The notes below the pieces were generated by a model, which was given only the letters and a program-made list of their open reading frames with translations, did no database searches and had not been told where the DNA came from. Below, one piece after another: positions 34,747 through 42,835 of a stretch of 64,000 nt of DNA; the stretch's first letter is position 1, and the number at the start of each line of letters is the position of its first letter. The DNA comes from Paenibacillus tyrphae (GTDB lineage: Bacteria > Bacillota > Bacilli > Paenibacillales > NBRC-103111). Location: the NCBI RefSeq assembly GCF_027925525.1, contig NZ_BSDJ01000040.1, forward strand, positions 1-64,000, in the 5' to 3' direction. A program made the position numbers and the translations under genes.

Positions 34747-35571
34747 ATGGAAGACATATTCAAGGAACTGCAAAAGCTCGGTTTTTCGCCATACGAGTGC
34801 AAGGCTTACGTCGGCCTGCTGAAGTCGCACCCTGTCACAGGCTACGAAATAAGCAAGCGTTCGGGCGTCCCCCGGTCGATGATTTACGAGGTGCTCGGGA
34901 AGCTGATGGACAAAGGCGCGGTTCATCTTGTCCCATCCGAGCCGGTAAAATATGCCCCGGTGCCGGCGGACGAATGGATCGGCCGGTTGAGGAAACAATT
35001 CGACCAGTCCTTTGCATATTTGGAGAAATCATTGACGATGCTTCAGCAAGAGCGGGAAATGGATGTCATCTGGCATATCCGCAGCGATGAATCGGTCATG
35101 AACGAAATTGCGGATCTGATCGGCAGAGCGGAGAAGGAGCTGTGGCTTTCCGTCTGGGAGCCGCAGGTTCCCGAGGTTAAGGCATCGGTGGAGCGTCATC
35201 TCCGGGAGGGCGTACCTGTTTTTTCCGTTCTGTTCGGAGCGCCGGGGACGCAGATCGGGACGACGTTTCACCATGACTACATGACTCCGGAGGTGGTGAA
35301 AGAGCGGACCGGCGGCTGTTTGACGATTGCCGCCCGGGACGGGGAAGAGGTGCTGATCGCGAACTTTTCGGGCAAATCGACCGCTTGGGCAGTCAAGACG
35401 CACGACCCGGCTCTCGTGCTGGTAGCGACGGAATATGTCCGGCACGACATCATGCTCGAAGAAATCACGGTCCAAGTCGGTCCGGAGAAGCTGGATGCGC
35501 TGTGGCGGAATAACCAGGCCCTGACCCATGTCGTGACCGGAAAACGGAACGACGGGCGGGAGGAACCATGA
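34747..35571 (+). CDS. TrmB-family transcriptional regulator
   Basis: A 274-residue protein. The N-terminal winged helix is typical of TrmB: LQKLGFSPYECKAYVGLLKSHPVTGYEISKRSGVPRSMIYEVLGKLMDKGAV. A coiled coil follows, then a C-terminal PLD-like effector domain (IADLIGRAEKELWLSVWEPQVPEVKASVERHLREG). It overlaps the azlC gene by 4 bases, so it probably regulates the AzlCD exporter and itself. ATG 34747 follows GAGGGGG by 4 bases. The effector is unknown, perhaps a branched-chain amino acid. Confidence 0.88.
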   Translation: MEDIFKELQKLGFSPYECKAYVGLLKSHPVTGYEISKRSGVPRSMIYEVLGKLMDKGAVHLVPSEPVKYAPVPADEWIGRLRKQFDQSFAYLEKSLTMLQQEREMDVIWHIRSDESVMNEIADLIGRAEKELWLSVWEPQVPEVKASVERHLREGVPVFSVLFGAPGTQIGTTFHHDYMTPEVVKERTGGCLTIAARDGEEVLIANFSGKSTAWAVKTHDPALVLVATEYVRHDIMLEEITVQVGPEKLDALWRNNQALTHVVTGKRNDGREEP

Positions 35572-36302
35572 GCGAGAAACCCATTCATGCAGTTTACCCG
35601 GGGAGCACTGGAAACGAAGAAGGCTTTATGCAAGGCGTGAAGGACTGCTTGCCTACGGTGCTGGGCTATTTGAGCATCGGCTTCGCGGCCGGCGTCGTCG
35701 AGAAGACGGCAGGGATGTCCCTTGCCGAAATTGCGCTGATGTCCTTGCTGTTGTATGCCGGTTCGGCGCAGTTTATCGCTGCCGGCATGATGGCGGCTGG
35801 GAGCCCTGCCACGGCTATTATATTTACCGTATTTTTCGTCAACCTGCGCCATCTCCTTATGAGCGCTGCGCTTGCGCCTTATTTCCGGCATCTGCCGGCA
35901 TGGAGGAATGCGGGGATCGGCTCCTTGTTAACCGACGAGACGTTCGGCGTAGCCGCTTCCCGATTAACGGGCAAGTCCAAGGGCAGCGAGAAGTGGATGT
36001 TCGGCCTCAACGTGACCGCTTACCTCAACTGGCTCGTCGCCAACGTGGCCGGGGGCATTTTCGGTCAATGGATCCCCGACCCGGAGAAATTCGGGCTGGA
36101 CTATGCTTTGCCTGCTATGTTCATCGGGCTGTTCATGCTTCAACTGATGGAGCGGTCGAAGCCTGGCGTAGATCTCCTCGTAGCATTTAGCGCCGTCGTG
36201 ACGGCCATTGCCGGGAGTGTTTTTATATCCGAAAGCGCAGGCGTGCTGATCGCGATTTTGTTCGCCGCAAGTATAGGAGTGTGGATTGAAAAATGGAAAT
36301 AA
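35568..36302 (+). CDS. azlC: AzlC-family branched-chain amino-acid exporter subunit
   Basis: A 244-residue membrane protein with the AzlC signature region GVKDCLPTVLGYLSIGFAAGVV near the start and SLLLYAGSAQFIAAGMMAAG, plus FFVNLRHLLMSAALAPYF. It forms the two-component AzlC-AzlD exporter with the overlapping small gene downstream. ATGA coupling to the TrmB-like regulator indicates co-expression. The N-terminal 20 residues before the first helix are variable in the family. Confidence 0.93.
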   Translation: MSEKPIHAVYPGSTGNEEGFMQGVKDCLPTVLGYLSIGFAAGVVEKTAGMSLAEIALMSLLLYAGSAQFIAAGMMAAGSPATAIIFTVFFVNLRHLLMSAALAPYFRHLPAWRNAGIGSLLTDETFGVAASRLTGKSKGSEKWMFGLNVTAYLNWLVANVAGGIFGQWIPDPEKFGLDYALPAMFIGLFMLQLMERSKPGVDLLVAFSAVVTAIAGSVFISESAGVLIAILFAASIGVWIEKWK

Positions 36303-36631
36303 GGCCGAGCTTTCTATGGATGCTTCTGGGAGCGTCGCTCGTGACGCTGCTCCCGAGAATTTTGCCGCTTATCGTACTGAGCCGCGTCCGTTTGCCGGAT
36401 TGGGGGCTTCGCTGGCTCGGTCATATCCCGATTGCCGTCATGTCCGCTTTGCTGGCGCAAGAGCTGCTCGTTTCGAAAGGCGCTTTCTCGCCGCAGCCCG
36501 TCGCTCTGCTGTCCGCCGTTCCCGCCTTTGCCGTAGCCTATTTCACGCGGAGCTTGTTGGGCACGGTTGTGACGGGCATTGCGGCGACAATGCTGTTCCG
36601 TTACGTTTCATCGCTGCTTGCCTTATCATGA
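36293..36631 (+). CDS. azlD: AzlD-family exporter subunit
   Basis: A 112-residue protein with four hydrophobic segments, matching AzlD in size and sequence (LVTLLPRILPLIVLSRVRLPDWGLRWLGHIPIAVMSALLAQEL). It overlaps azlC by 10 bases and is the last gene of the operon. The partner AzlC is required for branched-chain amino-acid export in characterised pairs. Confidence 0.92.
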   Translation: MEIRPSFLWMLLGASLVTLLPRILPLIVLSRVRLPDWGLRWLGHIPIAVMSALLAQELLVSKGAFSPQPVALLSAVPAFAVAYFTRSLLGTVVTGIAATMLFRYVSSLLALS

Positions 36632-36721
36632 AATTGAGCATCTAGAGGGGATAGGGAGTTCCGTGGATGATTCTTGTCTGCCCTGCATGGCGAGAAGCGG
36701 GACTGACCCGTCCTCTGTTTC

Positions 36722-37261
36722 CTAATTCAGAAACGCGTTGATGTAACCCCTCGCGGTTAAGTACTCCACCACTTTGGCTGCGCTTGCTTCTTCGGTTTCC
36801 TGTTCCGTATCGACAACAAGGTCGGGCTGCTCCGGCTCTTCATATGGATCGGAGATCCCCGTGAAATGAGCAATTTCCCCGCTTATCGCTTTTCGGTAAA
36901 GTCCTTTGACGTCCCGACGGATGCATTCTTCCAACGAACATTTCGCATATACTTCGATAAAAGGGTCGATTTCCTTGCGCGCATAGTCTCTCATGGACCG
37001 GTAAGGGGATATAAAAGAGGCCAACACGATCACCCGGTTGCGGGTGAGCAGCCTGGCCACGTAGGCCACACGCTCGATGCTTCGGAAGCGGTCTTCGCGC
37101 GAGAAGCCAAGATCGGCACAAAGCTGCTGCCTTACCACGTCGCCATCCAACCGTTCGACGGGGAGCCCGGCGGCTGCGAGCTTCTCTTCGACCCGACGGC
37201 AGATCGTTGTTTTTCCGGCGCCGGACAGACCGGTTAACCAGACCGTAGCTCCGCTGGACAT
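36722..37261 (-). CDS. cysC: Adenylylsulfate (APS) kinase
   Basis: A 179-residue kinase with Walker A GLSGAGKTT, the DGD motif (RLDGDVVRQQL), LGFSREDRFRSIERVAYVA and ISPYRSMRDYAR, all CysC hallmarks. It phosphorylates APS to PAPS, the donor for sulfotransferases and for sulfate reduction. ATG 37261 (MSSGAT) is preferred, 8 bases after AAGGAG; the ATG at 37267 is only 2 bases away. No sulfurylase or PAPS reductase is nearby. The divergent neighbour is a sulfotransferase, so the PAPS is probably made for sulfation. Confidence 0.93.
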   Translation of the reverse strand: MSSGATVWLTGLSGAGKTTICRRVEEKLAAAGLPVERLDGDVVRQQLCADLGFSREDRFRSIERVAYVARLLTRNRVIVLASFISPYRSMRDYARKEIDPFIEVYAKCSLEECIRRDVKGLYRKAISGEIAHFTGISDPYEEPEQPDLVVDTEQETEEASAAKVVEYLTARGYINAFLN

Positions 37262-37388
37262 ATGCATTTCTCCTTCTTTTTTCATTTAACGGACATAGAC
37301 ATATTAAGAAAAAAACTTGAGATGGCACCTATCATCAACGAACCGTATCCGGACTTAGATGTCACTTTGAACGAAAAGGGGAATTGGA

Positions 37389-38129
37389 ATGGATATCATT
37401 ATCTCGGCCGTCGCTAACCGTACGGGCTCTACCCTGGTTCAGCGCATCTTCAACGCACGCCGGAAAACGCTGATTTGGGGAGAGCACGGGGGAATCGTAT
37501 CCGAATTCGTCAGAATCGGCGAGCTGGCGGGATACTTCTCGATCCAAGGCAGGGAGGAAAAGGAAGCTTACTTCAAGAGCGGCGAGAATCCGAACACCTG
37601 GATCGCCAATATGTCGCCCGATTTGATACGAGTCAGGGAAGGAATCGTACAAGGCGTTAGAGCATGCTTCAGCGCCATGTATGCGGAATACCGGGACAGT
37701 CACGACCGAATCGGCTTCAAGGAAGTCCGTTACGGGAAACCGGAAATCGAACTGCTGAAAACATGCTACCCTGATGCCGTGATCGTTCTGTTGGTCCGTC
37801 ATCCCGTTGATGTATGGAAAAGCGAGACGTCTTACTGGTCGGGGGATGCCGGCTTGTTCGCTCGTACCTGGAACGAGCGGGCGCTTCAGTATGCGGAGCT
37901 TCGCGATCCGGGGCGGGGCATTCATCTGCTGCGGTACGAGGAGCTTGTCGAACGGGACGAAACCGCGCTCGGTCTGCTGGAGGAGCTGGCCGACGTTTCG
38001 CGCGACGAGATCGACAACGTGCTAAATGTGAGCTTGAACAGCACCCGTACCGAACGAGCGGCCATCGACATCGAGCAGATCCGGGCGATGTGTCAGGAAG
38101 GGATGGAGCGGCTTCGCTACATGGATTAA
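37389..38129 (+). CDS. PAPS-dependent sulfotransferase-family protein
   Basis: A 246-residue protein with the sulfotransferase 5'-phosphosulfate loop near the N terminus (AVANRTGSTLVQRIF, residues about 7-21) and a 3'-phosphate-binding stretch (LLVRHPVDVWKSETSYW), plus the RYEELVERD segment typical of the family. It would transfer sulfate from PAPS to a hydroxyl of a glycan, lipid or small molecule. The divergent cysC supports this role. GAAAAGGGG precedes the ATG. The acceptor is unknown; such a pair in a spore-forming Firmicute is unusual. Confidence 0.85.
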   Translation: MDIIISAVANRTGSTLVQRIFNARRKTLIWGEHGGIVSEFVRIGELAGYFSIQGREEKEAYFKSGENPNTWIANMSPDLIRVREGIVQGVRACFSAMYAEYRDSHDRIGFKEVRYGKPEIELLKTCYPDAVIVLLVRHPVDVWKSETSYWSGDAGLFARTWNERALQYAELRDPGRGIHLLRYEELVERDETALGLLEELADVSRDEIDNVLNVSLNSTRTERAAIDIEQIRAMCQEGMERLRYMD

Positions 38130-38334
38130 ATGGTGCAGCCAATGCGTATCTTTCCTGATAATAAGCGGCAGGGTCGATGTCGAAAAGGGCGTAGGTAATG
38201 TGGTCCTTCGTAAAAGGAGATTTTTCGCTGAACGTACATTCCTCCTCAGATTGTGCGCGACCCGCACAGATGCATAAACCACTATATTCTGCGACCCCAT
38301 GCGGCGAAACTTCAAAGACGACTTCTTGCGAAAT

Positions 38335-38391
38335 TTGACATTCAGCCGGGAAACCGAGTAAACTAATGTTGAAGTGAACTTAATAGTTAAG
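38335..38391 (+). promoter_or_regulatory. Promoter and operator of the MarR-family gene
   Basis: TTGACA (38335-38340), 18 bases, TAAACT (38359-38364), then CTTAATAGTTAAG (38379-38391), a 5-3-5 inverted repeat just before the start codon. Confidence 0.65.
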
Positions 38392-38400
38392 GTGATTAAG

Positions 38401-38853
38401 ATGACTGAAGAGCTGATCCGTTACGTGAAAGAGATCAACAAAGCCGAATACGACACCAATGTGATGCTAACGCTGGAATATGCCGCGTTGGTCGATGAGA
38501 CGATTACGGATAAGCAGCTCATTGTGCTCGGGATGGTCCATAAGCACGGCCGGCTCAATACGGGCGAGATCGCCGATAAAATGGGAATTACGCCAAGCGC
38601 CGTCAGCCAGTTTCTCGGCAAGCTGGACAAAGCGGGGTACATCAAGCGGTCGATCAATCCAAGCAACCGCAGGGAGATCATTGTTGAACTGGATCGGCGG
38701 GGCACCGAATATATGGCCCGAAACGAGCAGATCGAACGTTCCATTATTGAGCGTTACTATTCAAAGCTGGGGATGGACGATATTTTGACTTTGAGAAATA
38801 TTGTTTTGAAGCTGAAAGCTATTGTTGAAGAGGAACAGGCGAAAGGAAACTAA
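38401..38853 (+). CDS. MarR-family transcriptional regulator
   Basis: A 150-residue protein with the MarR winged helix: TDKQLIVLGMVHKHGRLNTGEIADKMGITPSAVSQFLGKLDKAGYIKRSINPSNRREIIVEL, flanked by dimerisation helices. ATG 38401 is used, with AAGGTGA 5 bases upstream; an in-frame GTG at 38374 has none. TTAAG/CTTAA-type sites lie both before this gene and before the following beta-lactamase-fold gene, so it probably represses both. The ligand is unknown. Confidence 0.92.
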   Translation: MTEELIRYVKEINKAEYDTNVMLTLEYAALVDETITDKQLIVLGMVHKHGRLNTGEIADKMGITPSAVSQFLGKLDKAGYIKRSINPSNRREIIVELDRRGTEYMARNEQIERSIIERYYSKLGMDDILTLRNIVLKLKAIVEEEQAKGN

Positions 38854-38858
38854 TTTTT

Positions 38859-38905
38859 TTGACCTACTGTTAAGTTAACTAAAATATTAATTAAAATTAA
38901 CTGTT
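38859..38905 (+). promoter_or_regulatory. Promoter/operator region before the beta-lactamase-fold gene
   Basis: TTGACC (38859-38864) followed by CTGTTAAGTTAACT and AAAATTAACTGTTG, which repeat the TTAA-rich half sites of the operator before the MarR gene. Confidence 0.5.
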
Positions 38906-38943
38906 GATAACGAAATCGGCTCCATGAGAGGAGAGCAACTCGA

Positions 38944-39978
38944 ATGCGCGTGAATCATACGACGAATATTGAACAAGCTGTCGAACGTATCGTTCAGCCT
39001 TATGTCAGCAAAAGGAGGCATGCGGTGCTGTCGGTCGGCATCTTGCGCGGAGGGGAGAGGCTTGTGTTCGGGTTCGGGGATTTGCGGCCGTTCGGAGCGG
39101 TGTCCTGCGATAACCTTATATACGAAATCGGTTCGATCACGAAAGTATTTACCACCTCGCTGCTCGCGCTGCTGATCGCTGAAGGGGCGCTTCGCCCGGA
39201 CGATTCGCTCGGGAAGTTCGAGCCATCGCTTCCCGGCAATCATCCGGTGACGCTTGCCCATCTGGCCACGCATACGTCGGGGCTGCCGGGCTATCCGATC
39301 TTCAAAGCTTGGCGCAACCGTTTCGATAAATCGCAGCATCGCGATCCATACTGCCACTTTACGCTGCAGGAAGCTCTTTCCTATCTGCAAAACGTACCTC
39401 CGGGCAAAGTAGGGCGAAAATTTCGCTATTCGAACGAGGGAACGGGGATACTCGGCCAGGTTCTGGCGGGATGGCTTGGAACGGACTACGAGACGGCCAT
39501 CACCGAACGTCTATGTGTGCCGCTGCATATACCGGATACCGGCATCACGCTGACTTTGGAGCAGCAGGCGCGAATGGTTCCGGGCTATGCGGGGAAAGAC
39601 GTGCAGCGGCCCGAGACGCTGCTGCGCGATTATGCGGGAGCGGGAGCGCTTCGCTCCACGCTCAACGATCAACTGACGTTCCTGTCCGCCCATTTGGGCG
39701 ACCATCCCAACGAAGAGCTGTGTCACGACCTGTTGATCAGCCAACAGGCCTATGGGCGACACAGTAAGACGATCAGCGTCGGTCTGGGATGGATCATCGA
39801 CGAGCGCGGCAAGTTCGCTTGGCATAACGGATCGACGCATGGATTTTCCAGTTTTATGGGGTTTCATCAAGACCGGTCGTCCGGCATCGTCGTGCTCTCG
39901 AATTACCGATCCGGTCTCTTGAGCGATTCGGTCGACCGGATCGGCCTTGAGTTGCTCGATCTGTTGAAGAAGCCATAG
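38944..39978 (+). CDS. Serine hydrolase of the beta-lactamase/class C penicillin-binding fold
   Basis: A 344-residue protein with the three active-site motifs of the family: S-x-x-K in GSITKVF (near residue 64), Y-S-N in FRYSNEGTG, and H-N-G (KTG-equivalent) in FAWHNGSTHGF. There is no signal peptide, so it is likely a cytoplasmic esterase or peptidase rather than a secreted beta-lactamase. It is 344 residues, usual for EstB/AmpH-type members. It lies behind TTAA-rich operator-like sites next to a MarR-type regulator, which suggests induction by a small molecule. Confidence 0.88.
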   Translation: MRVNHTTNIEQAVERIVQPYVSKRRHAVLSVGILRGGERLVFGFGDLRPFGAVSCDNLIYEIGSITKVFTTSLLALLIAEGALRPDDSLGKFEPSLPGNHPVTLAHLATHTSGLPGYPIFKAWRNRFDKSQHRDPYCHFTLQEALSYLQNVPPGKVGRKFRYSNEGTGILGQVLAGWLGTDYETAITERLCVPLHIPDTGITLTLEQQARMVPGYAGKDVQRPETLLRDYAGAGALRSTLNDQLTFLSAHLGDHPNEELCHDLLISQQAYGRHSKTISVGLGWIIDERGKFAWHNGSTHGFSSFMGFHQDRSSGIVVLSNYRSGLLSDSVDRIGLELLDLLKKP

Positions 39979-39983
39979 CCCCG

Positions 39984-41216
39984 CTACCAGTCCGCAGCCT
40001 CATCGATATTCGCTCCGATCGATTGGAGCTTTAAGACCGCGATTTCCTCGTCAAGCAAGTAAGGCACCTTCATGACTTCATTGCCCAGCCGGTCGTAATG
40101 CTCGTTCATATATTGGAGCGACAAAGCCATCAGGGCCAAACGCATATCGGTCACCTCGGCGCAGTCAACGTCCGCAGTTGCTTCGCTCGCGGGCGGTTTG
40201 GCGTCATAGATATAAATGTTCCGTCCGTCGATAAGCTCGTATCGCTCCAGATTGTTCCGAACGGTGCAGTGCGATACGGCGATGTCCGCAAGCTCGCTCG
40301 TATTGATCTCGCCGTTGGCTGGACCTGTCTGGCAGAGCAAGACGCCGTCTTTCATCAAAAAGCAATGCTTCCCGCCGATCGTATCCGAAGCTCCAGTAGT
40401 CGTGATCAAAAGATCTCCGATCAAGGCCGCTTCCTGCAAGCGCATGACTTGGCAGCCGTCCATAAAGGCCTCGACCGCTTTCGAGGGATCGATTTCCGCG
40501 ACCACGACATGGGCGCCGAGGGCTCTGGCCTGCATGGCGATCGCTTTGCCGCGCCGGCCGTAGCCTGCGACCACGACGGTTTTGCCTGCTACGGCGAAGT
40601 CCGTTGTCTGAAGCATGGCATCCCATACGGACGGTACGGTTCCGCACCGGCGGTCGAACGTATTCATGCCGAGAGCATCGTCCAGTACGATCATCGGAAA
40701 CGGAAGCCGCTGTTCCTTTTCCAGCCTCGTCAGGTGCAGCAGGCCGGCTCTCGTCCGCGCCACGCCGCCGCGAATGTCTGCCAGCAAGTCCGGGTGCTCC
40801 GATTGGAGCGTGCCGATCAGCTCCCCGTTGTCGTCGACGATCAGATGAGGCCGCCCCGTCTCCATGGCGCAGATAAGCCGTGCCTTGGCAGACTCCGGCT
40901 CCGAATCGGATTCGGCGATCACGGTGATCCCGTCGGCTGCCAAGGCGGCGCCTATCTCGCCATCGTTCGAATGGGGGCCGCTGCCGGTTATGACCAGCTC
41001 CGCACCCCCGGCCTGAAGCGTTTTCCCGAGACAGGCCGCCGCCGCTTCCAGAGGAAGAGCAAGGGCGATCTTCAGTCCCTTGAGCGGCTGCCCGAGCGCG
41101 AACCGATCCCGAATTCGGCCCAGAACGGGCATTTGCGAGCTTGCCCGGCTGATCTTCAGCCGTCCTTCCTGCACCAAGGCGCTATCGTCAATCGAAGAAT
41201 GGGCTATGGCTTGCAT
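39984..41216 (-). CDS. S-adenosylhomocysteine hydrolase-like protein lacking catalytic residues
   Basis: A 410-residue protein that keeps the fold of SAH hydrolase, with NAD site VVVAGYGRRGKAIAMQARALGAHVVVAEIDP and the MPVLGRIRDRFALGQPLKG opening. Against canonical enzymes (aligned from memory) the catalytic residues are changed: HMT reads PLE, EETTTG reads ARTRAG, the K of NDSVTKSKFDN is Met in DDALGMNTFDR, its N is Arg, and GHFDVEID reads GPANGEIN. Hydrolysis of SAH is therefore unlikely. It is the last gene of an operon with a phospholipid-methyltransferase-like gene and a small membrane protein; it could sense SAH or NAD. GGAAGGG precedes the ATG. Confidence 0.8.
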   Translation of the reverse strand: MQAIAHSSIDDSALVQEGRLKISRASSQMPVLGRIRDRFALGQPLKGLKIALALPLEAAAACLGKTLQAGGAELVITGSGPHSNDGEIGAALAADGITVIAESDSEPESAKARLICAMETGRPHLIVDDNGELIGTLQSEHPDLLADIRGGVARTRAGLLHLTRLEKEQRLPFPMIVLDDALGMNTFDRRCGTVPSVWDAMLQTTDFAVAGKTVVVAGYGRRGKAIAMQARALGAHVVVAEIDPSKAVEAFMDGCQVMRLQEAALIGDLLITTTGASDTIGGKHCFLMKDGVLLCQTGPANGEINTSELADIAVSHCTVRNNLERYELIDGRNIYIYDAKPPASEATADVDCAEVTDMRLALMALSLQYMNEHYDRLGNEVMKVPYLLDEEIAVLKLQSIGANIDEAADW

Positions 41217-41404
41217 CGTTGTTTATCCCTTCCTTTCCGCGGTAGGATTAGAAATACGCAAACGATTAATAGTGCGATCATCCGATAGGGAGATTCGAGC
41301 CAGCCCAGGGCATAGCCATAAATAAGATAACCAAGTTCTTGGAACGGAATCGTTTCGCCCGTCGCCATCCGTGAGATCCAGGAGAGCAGCGACACGATAT
41401 CCAT
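41204..41404 (-). CDS. Small membrane protein of the SAH-hydrolase-like operon
   Basis: A 66-residue protein with one clear transmembrane helix near the C terminus (MIALLIVCVFLILPRKG) and a second weaker hydrophobic stretch (LGYLIYGYALGWL), ending in a basic tail. AGGAGG in the end of the upstream gene provides its ribosome site, and it overlaps the following gene by 13 bases, so it is very likely translated. Its position between a membrane-lipid methyltransferase homologue and the SAH-hydrolase-like gene suggests that it anchors or scaffolds them. No family is recognised. Confidence 0.7.
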   Translation of the reverse strand: MDIVSLLSWISRMATGETIPFQELGYLIYGYALGWLESPYRMIALLIVCVFLILPRKGRDKQRCKP

Positions 41405-41406
41405 CG

Positions 41407-41973
41407 TCAGCCCTCCTCCTTACGGCATACATACACGAACGCCGGAGGGACATTAAACGGAACGAAATAAATCCCTTCAATGGCAAATTGTTTGCTGAAC
41501 TGCTTGCGCATTTGCTGCGAATATTGGAAAGCGACAAACCGTCCACCCGGTCTGAGGGAGGCCGTAATTTCGCTGAGTAGCTGATCGCGCAAGCTTTGCG
41601 GGAAATTGAAATATGGAAGTCCGCTGATCACGCAGTCGAGCGAATCGATTCCTTCCGTTCGTAGAACGGATTGCAAGCATCGGGCATCGTCGTAACAGGC
41701 GCAGTCGGCAAATCTCTCCTGCAACCGATCGCGCAGCTCCGTATCTCTTTCGAACAAAAGAACGCGGGTATTGTCCTTCTTGGCCTTCTGAATATATTCC
41801 GTAATCGCACCTGTACCGGCGCCAAGCTCCGCGACAGCGCTCACTTTCTCCCAAGCCACCGATTCGACCATCTTTTTCGCCAAAAACGCGGAGCTTGGCG
41901 TCACGCTGCCGATTTGTTGAGGATCGCGCGAAAATTTATATAAGAACAGCAGCTTTTCCTGAAGCGTGCTCAT
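41407..41973 (-). CDS. Class I SAM-dependent methyltransferase, phospholipid N-methyltransferase-like (PmtA type)
   Basis: A 188-residue protein. The opening FLYKFSRDPQQIGSVTPSSAFLAKKM is characteristic of PmtA-type phospholipid and KsgA-like methyltransferases. SAM motif I reads VAELGAGTGAITEYI, motif II LLFERD, motif IV VISGLPYFNFP. The family methylates phosphatidylethanolamine; members in Firmicutes often have unknown substrates. It is first of a three-gene operon with the small membrane protein and the SAH-hydrolase-like gene. AAGGGAG lies 9 bases before ATG. Divergent from the gene at 42182. Confidence 0.82.
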   Translation of the reverse strand: MSTLQEKLLFLYKFSRDPQQIGSVTPSSAFLAKKMVESVAWEKVSAVAELGAGTGAITEYIQKAKKDNTRVLLFERDTELRDRLQERFADCACYDDARCLQSVLRTEGIDSLDCVISGLPYFNFPQSLRDQLLSEITASLRPGGRFVAFQYSQQMRKQFSKQFAIEGIYFVPFNVPPAFVYVCRKEEG

Positions 41974-42130
41974 GCCAATACTCTCCCTTCTCCATCTGCT
42001 TTCTTCATCCTATCGAATAAATCTTCAGAACGAGCGCAGAAATTTCTAAAGGAATTCTGAAGAATTTATAAAGCGGGATTAATCCAAATTATTCGACGTG
42101 TGGGTTTGCGGCAACATTTTTGGTAAAATG

Positions 42131-42149
42131 GTACATGTTCCGCATGTAC
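42131..42149. promoter_or_regulatory. Palindromic operator before the hypothetical/phosphoesterase operon
   Basis: GTACATGTTCCGCATGTAC: perfect 7-base arms with a 5-base spacer, immediately after a TAAAAT -10 box (42124-42129). The binding protein is not evident from the neighbours. Confidence 0.6.
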
Positions 42150-42181
42150 TGAACTTCTGCATATGAAGAAAGGGGATCGAG

Positions 42182-42835
42182 ATGACATCACGGACTGTTT
42201 TGCCGACGCCGGATGATTTGAAGCGGCGCTTGCTGACGCTTGCAGCCTTGGACGTGATCTTATGCCCGGAAGAATGGCTCCGGTATCATACGTTTATTCC
42301 GAATTGGGCGCCAAACGTCTCGCTTGCGAAAATCGACAACGGCGCCGGAGACCACTTGTTCGTTTTGTTTGCGCCGGAGGGCGTCATTTTGAAAGGGTTC
42401 GACCATGAATCCGAGCTCAGCCCGCACGCCCGGGACGAGTATGCGGTATGGCCGGGAATCTACGACGGGGCGCCGGAAGCTTTGCTGGCTTTCCTTGAGG
42501 ATGAAGCGTTGGAGAAAGAAGACGTAACCTTCTGTATATGGCGCGAATCCGGCGACTCGCAGTGGAGAACGGGGAAAGTGCGGATGCCGAAAGGCGCAGA
42601 TGACGGCTCGGAGTTTTTGCTCGGAACGATCTGCGAAACGCCGGAGGACTATGCGGACTGGGCGGAAGGCTACTTCGACATGCCGATTCCGGTCGAGCCC
42701 GTCAAAGCGTTGTATGCGGCCCCGGCGATCAGTGTAGAGGCGATCCGTTCCCTGAATCCGGAACGAAACGTCGAGGAAGCTCTTCCGGAGCTTGAAGCTT
42801 TAGGGATTACGGTGACGGACCGGGGCAGGTTATGA
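42182..42835 (+). CDS. Conserved-looking hypothetical protein paired with a phosphoesterase
   Basis: A 217-residue acidic soluble protein rich in Glu, Asp and Trp, with no signal peptide and no motif that I recognise. Its codon use matches the neighbours and GAAAGGGG precedes the ATG. It overlaps the metallophosphoesterase gene by 4 bases, so the two products probably work together. The segment EDYADWAEGYFDMPIPVEPVKALY near residue 160 could aid a family search. Confidence 0.75.
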   Translation: MTSRTVLPTPDDLKRRLLTLAALDVILCPEEWLRYHTFIPNWAPNVSLAKIDNGAGDHLFVLFAPEGVILKGFDHESELSPHARDEYAVWPGIYDGAPEALLAFLEDEALEKEDVTFCIWRESGDSQWRTGKVRMPKGADDGSEFLLGTICETPEDYADWAEGYFDMPIPVEPVKALYAAPAISVEAIRSLNPERNVEEALPELEALGITVTDRGRL

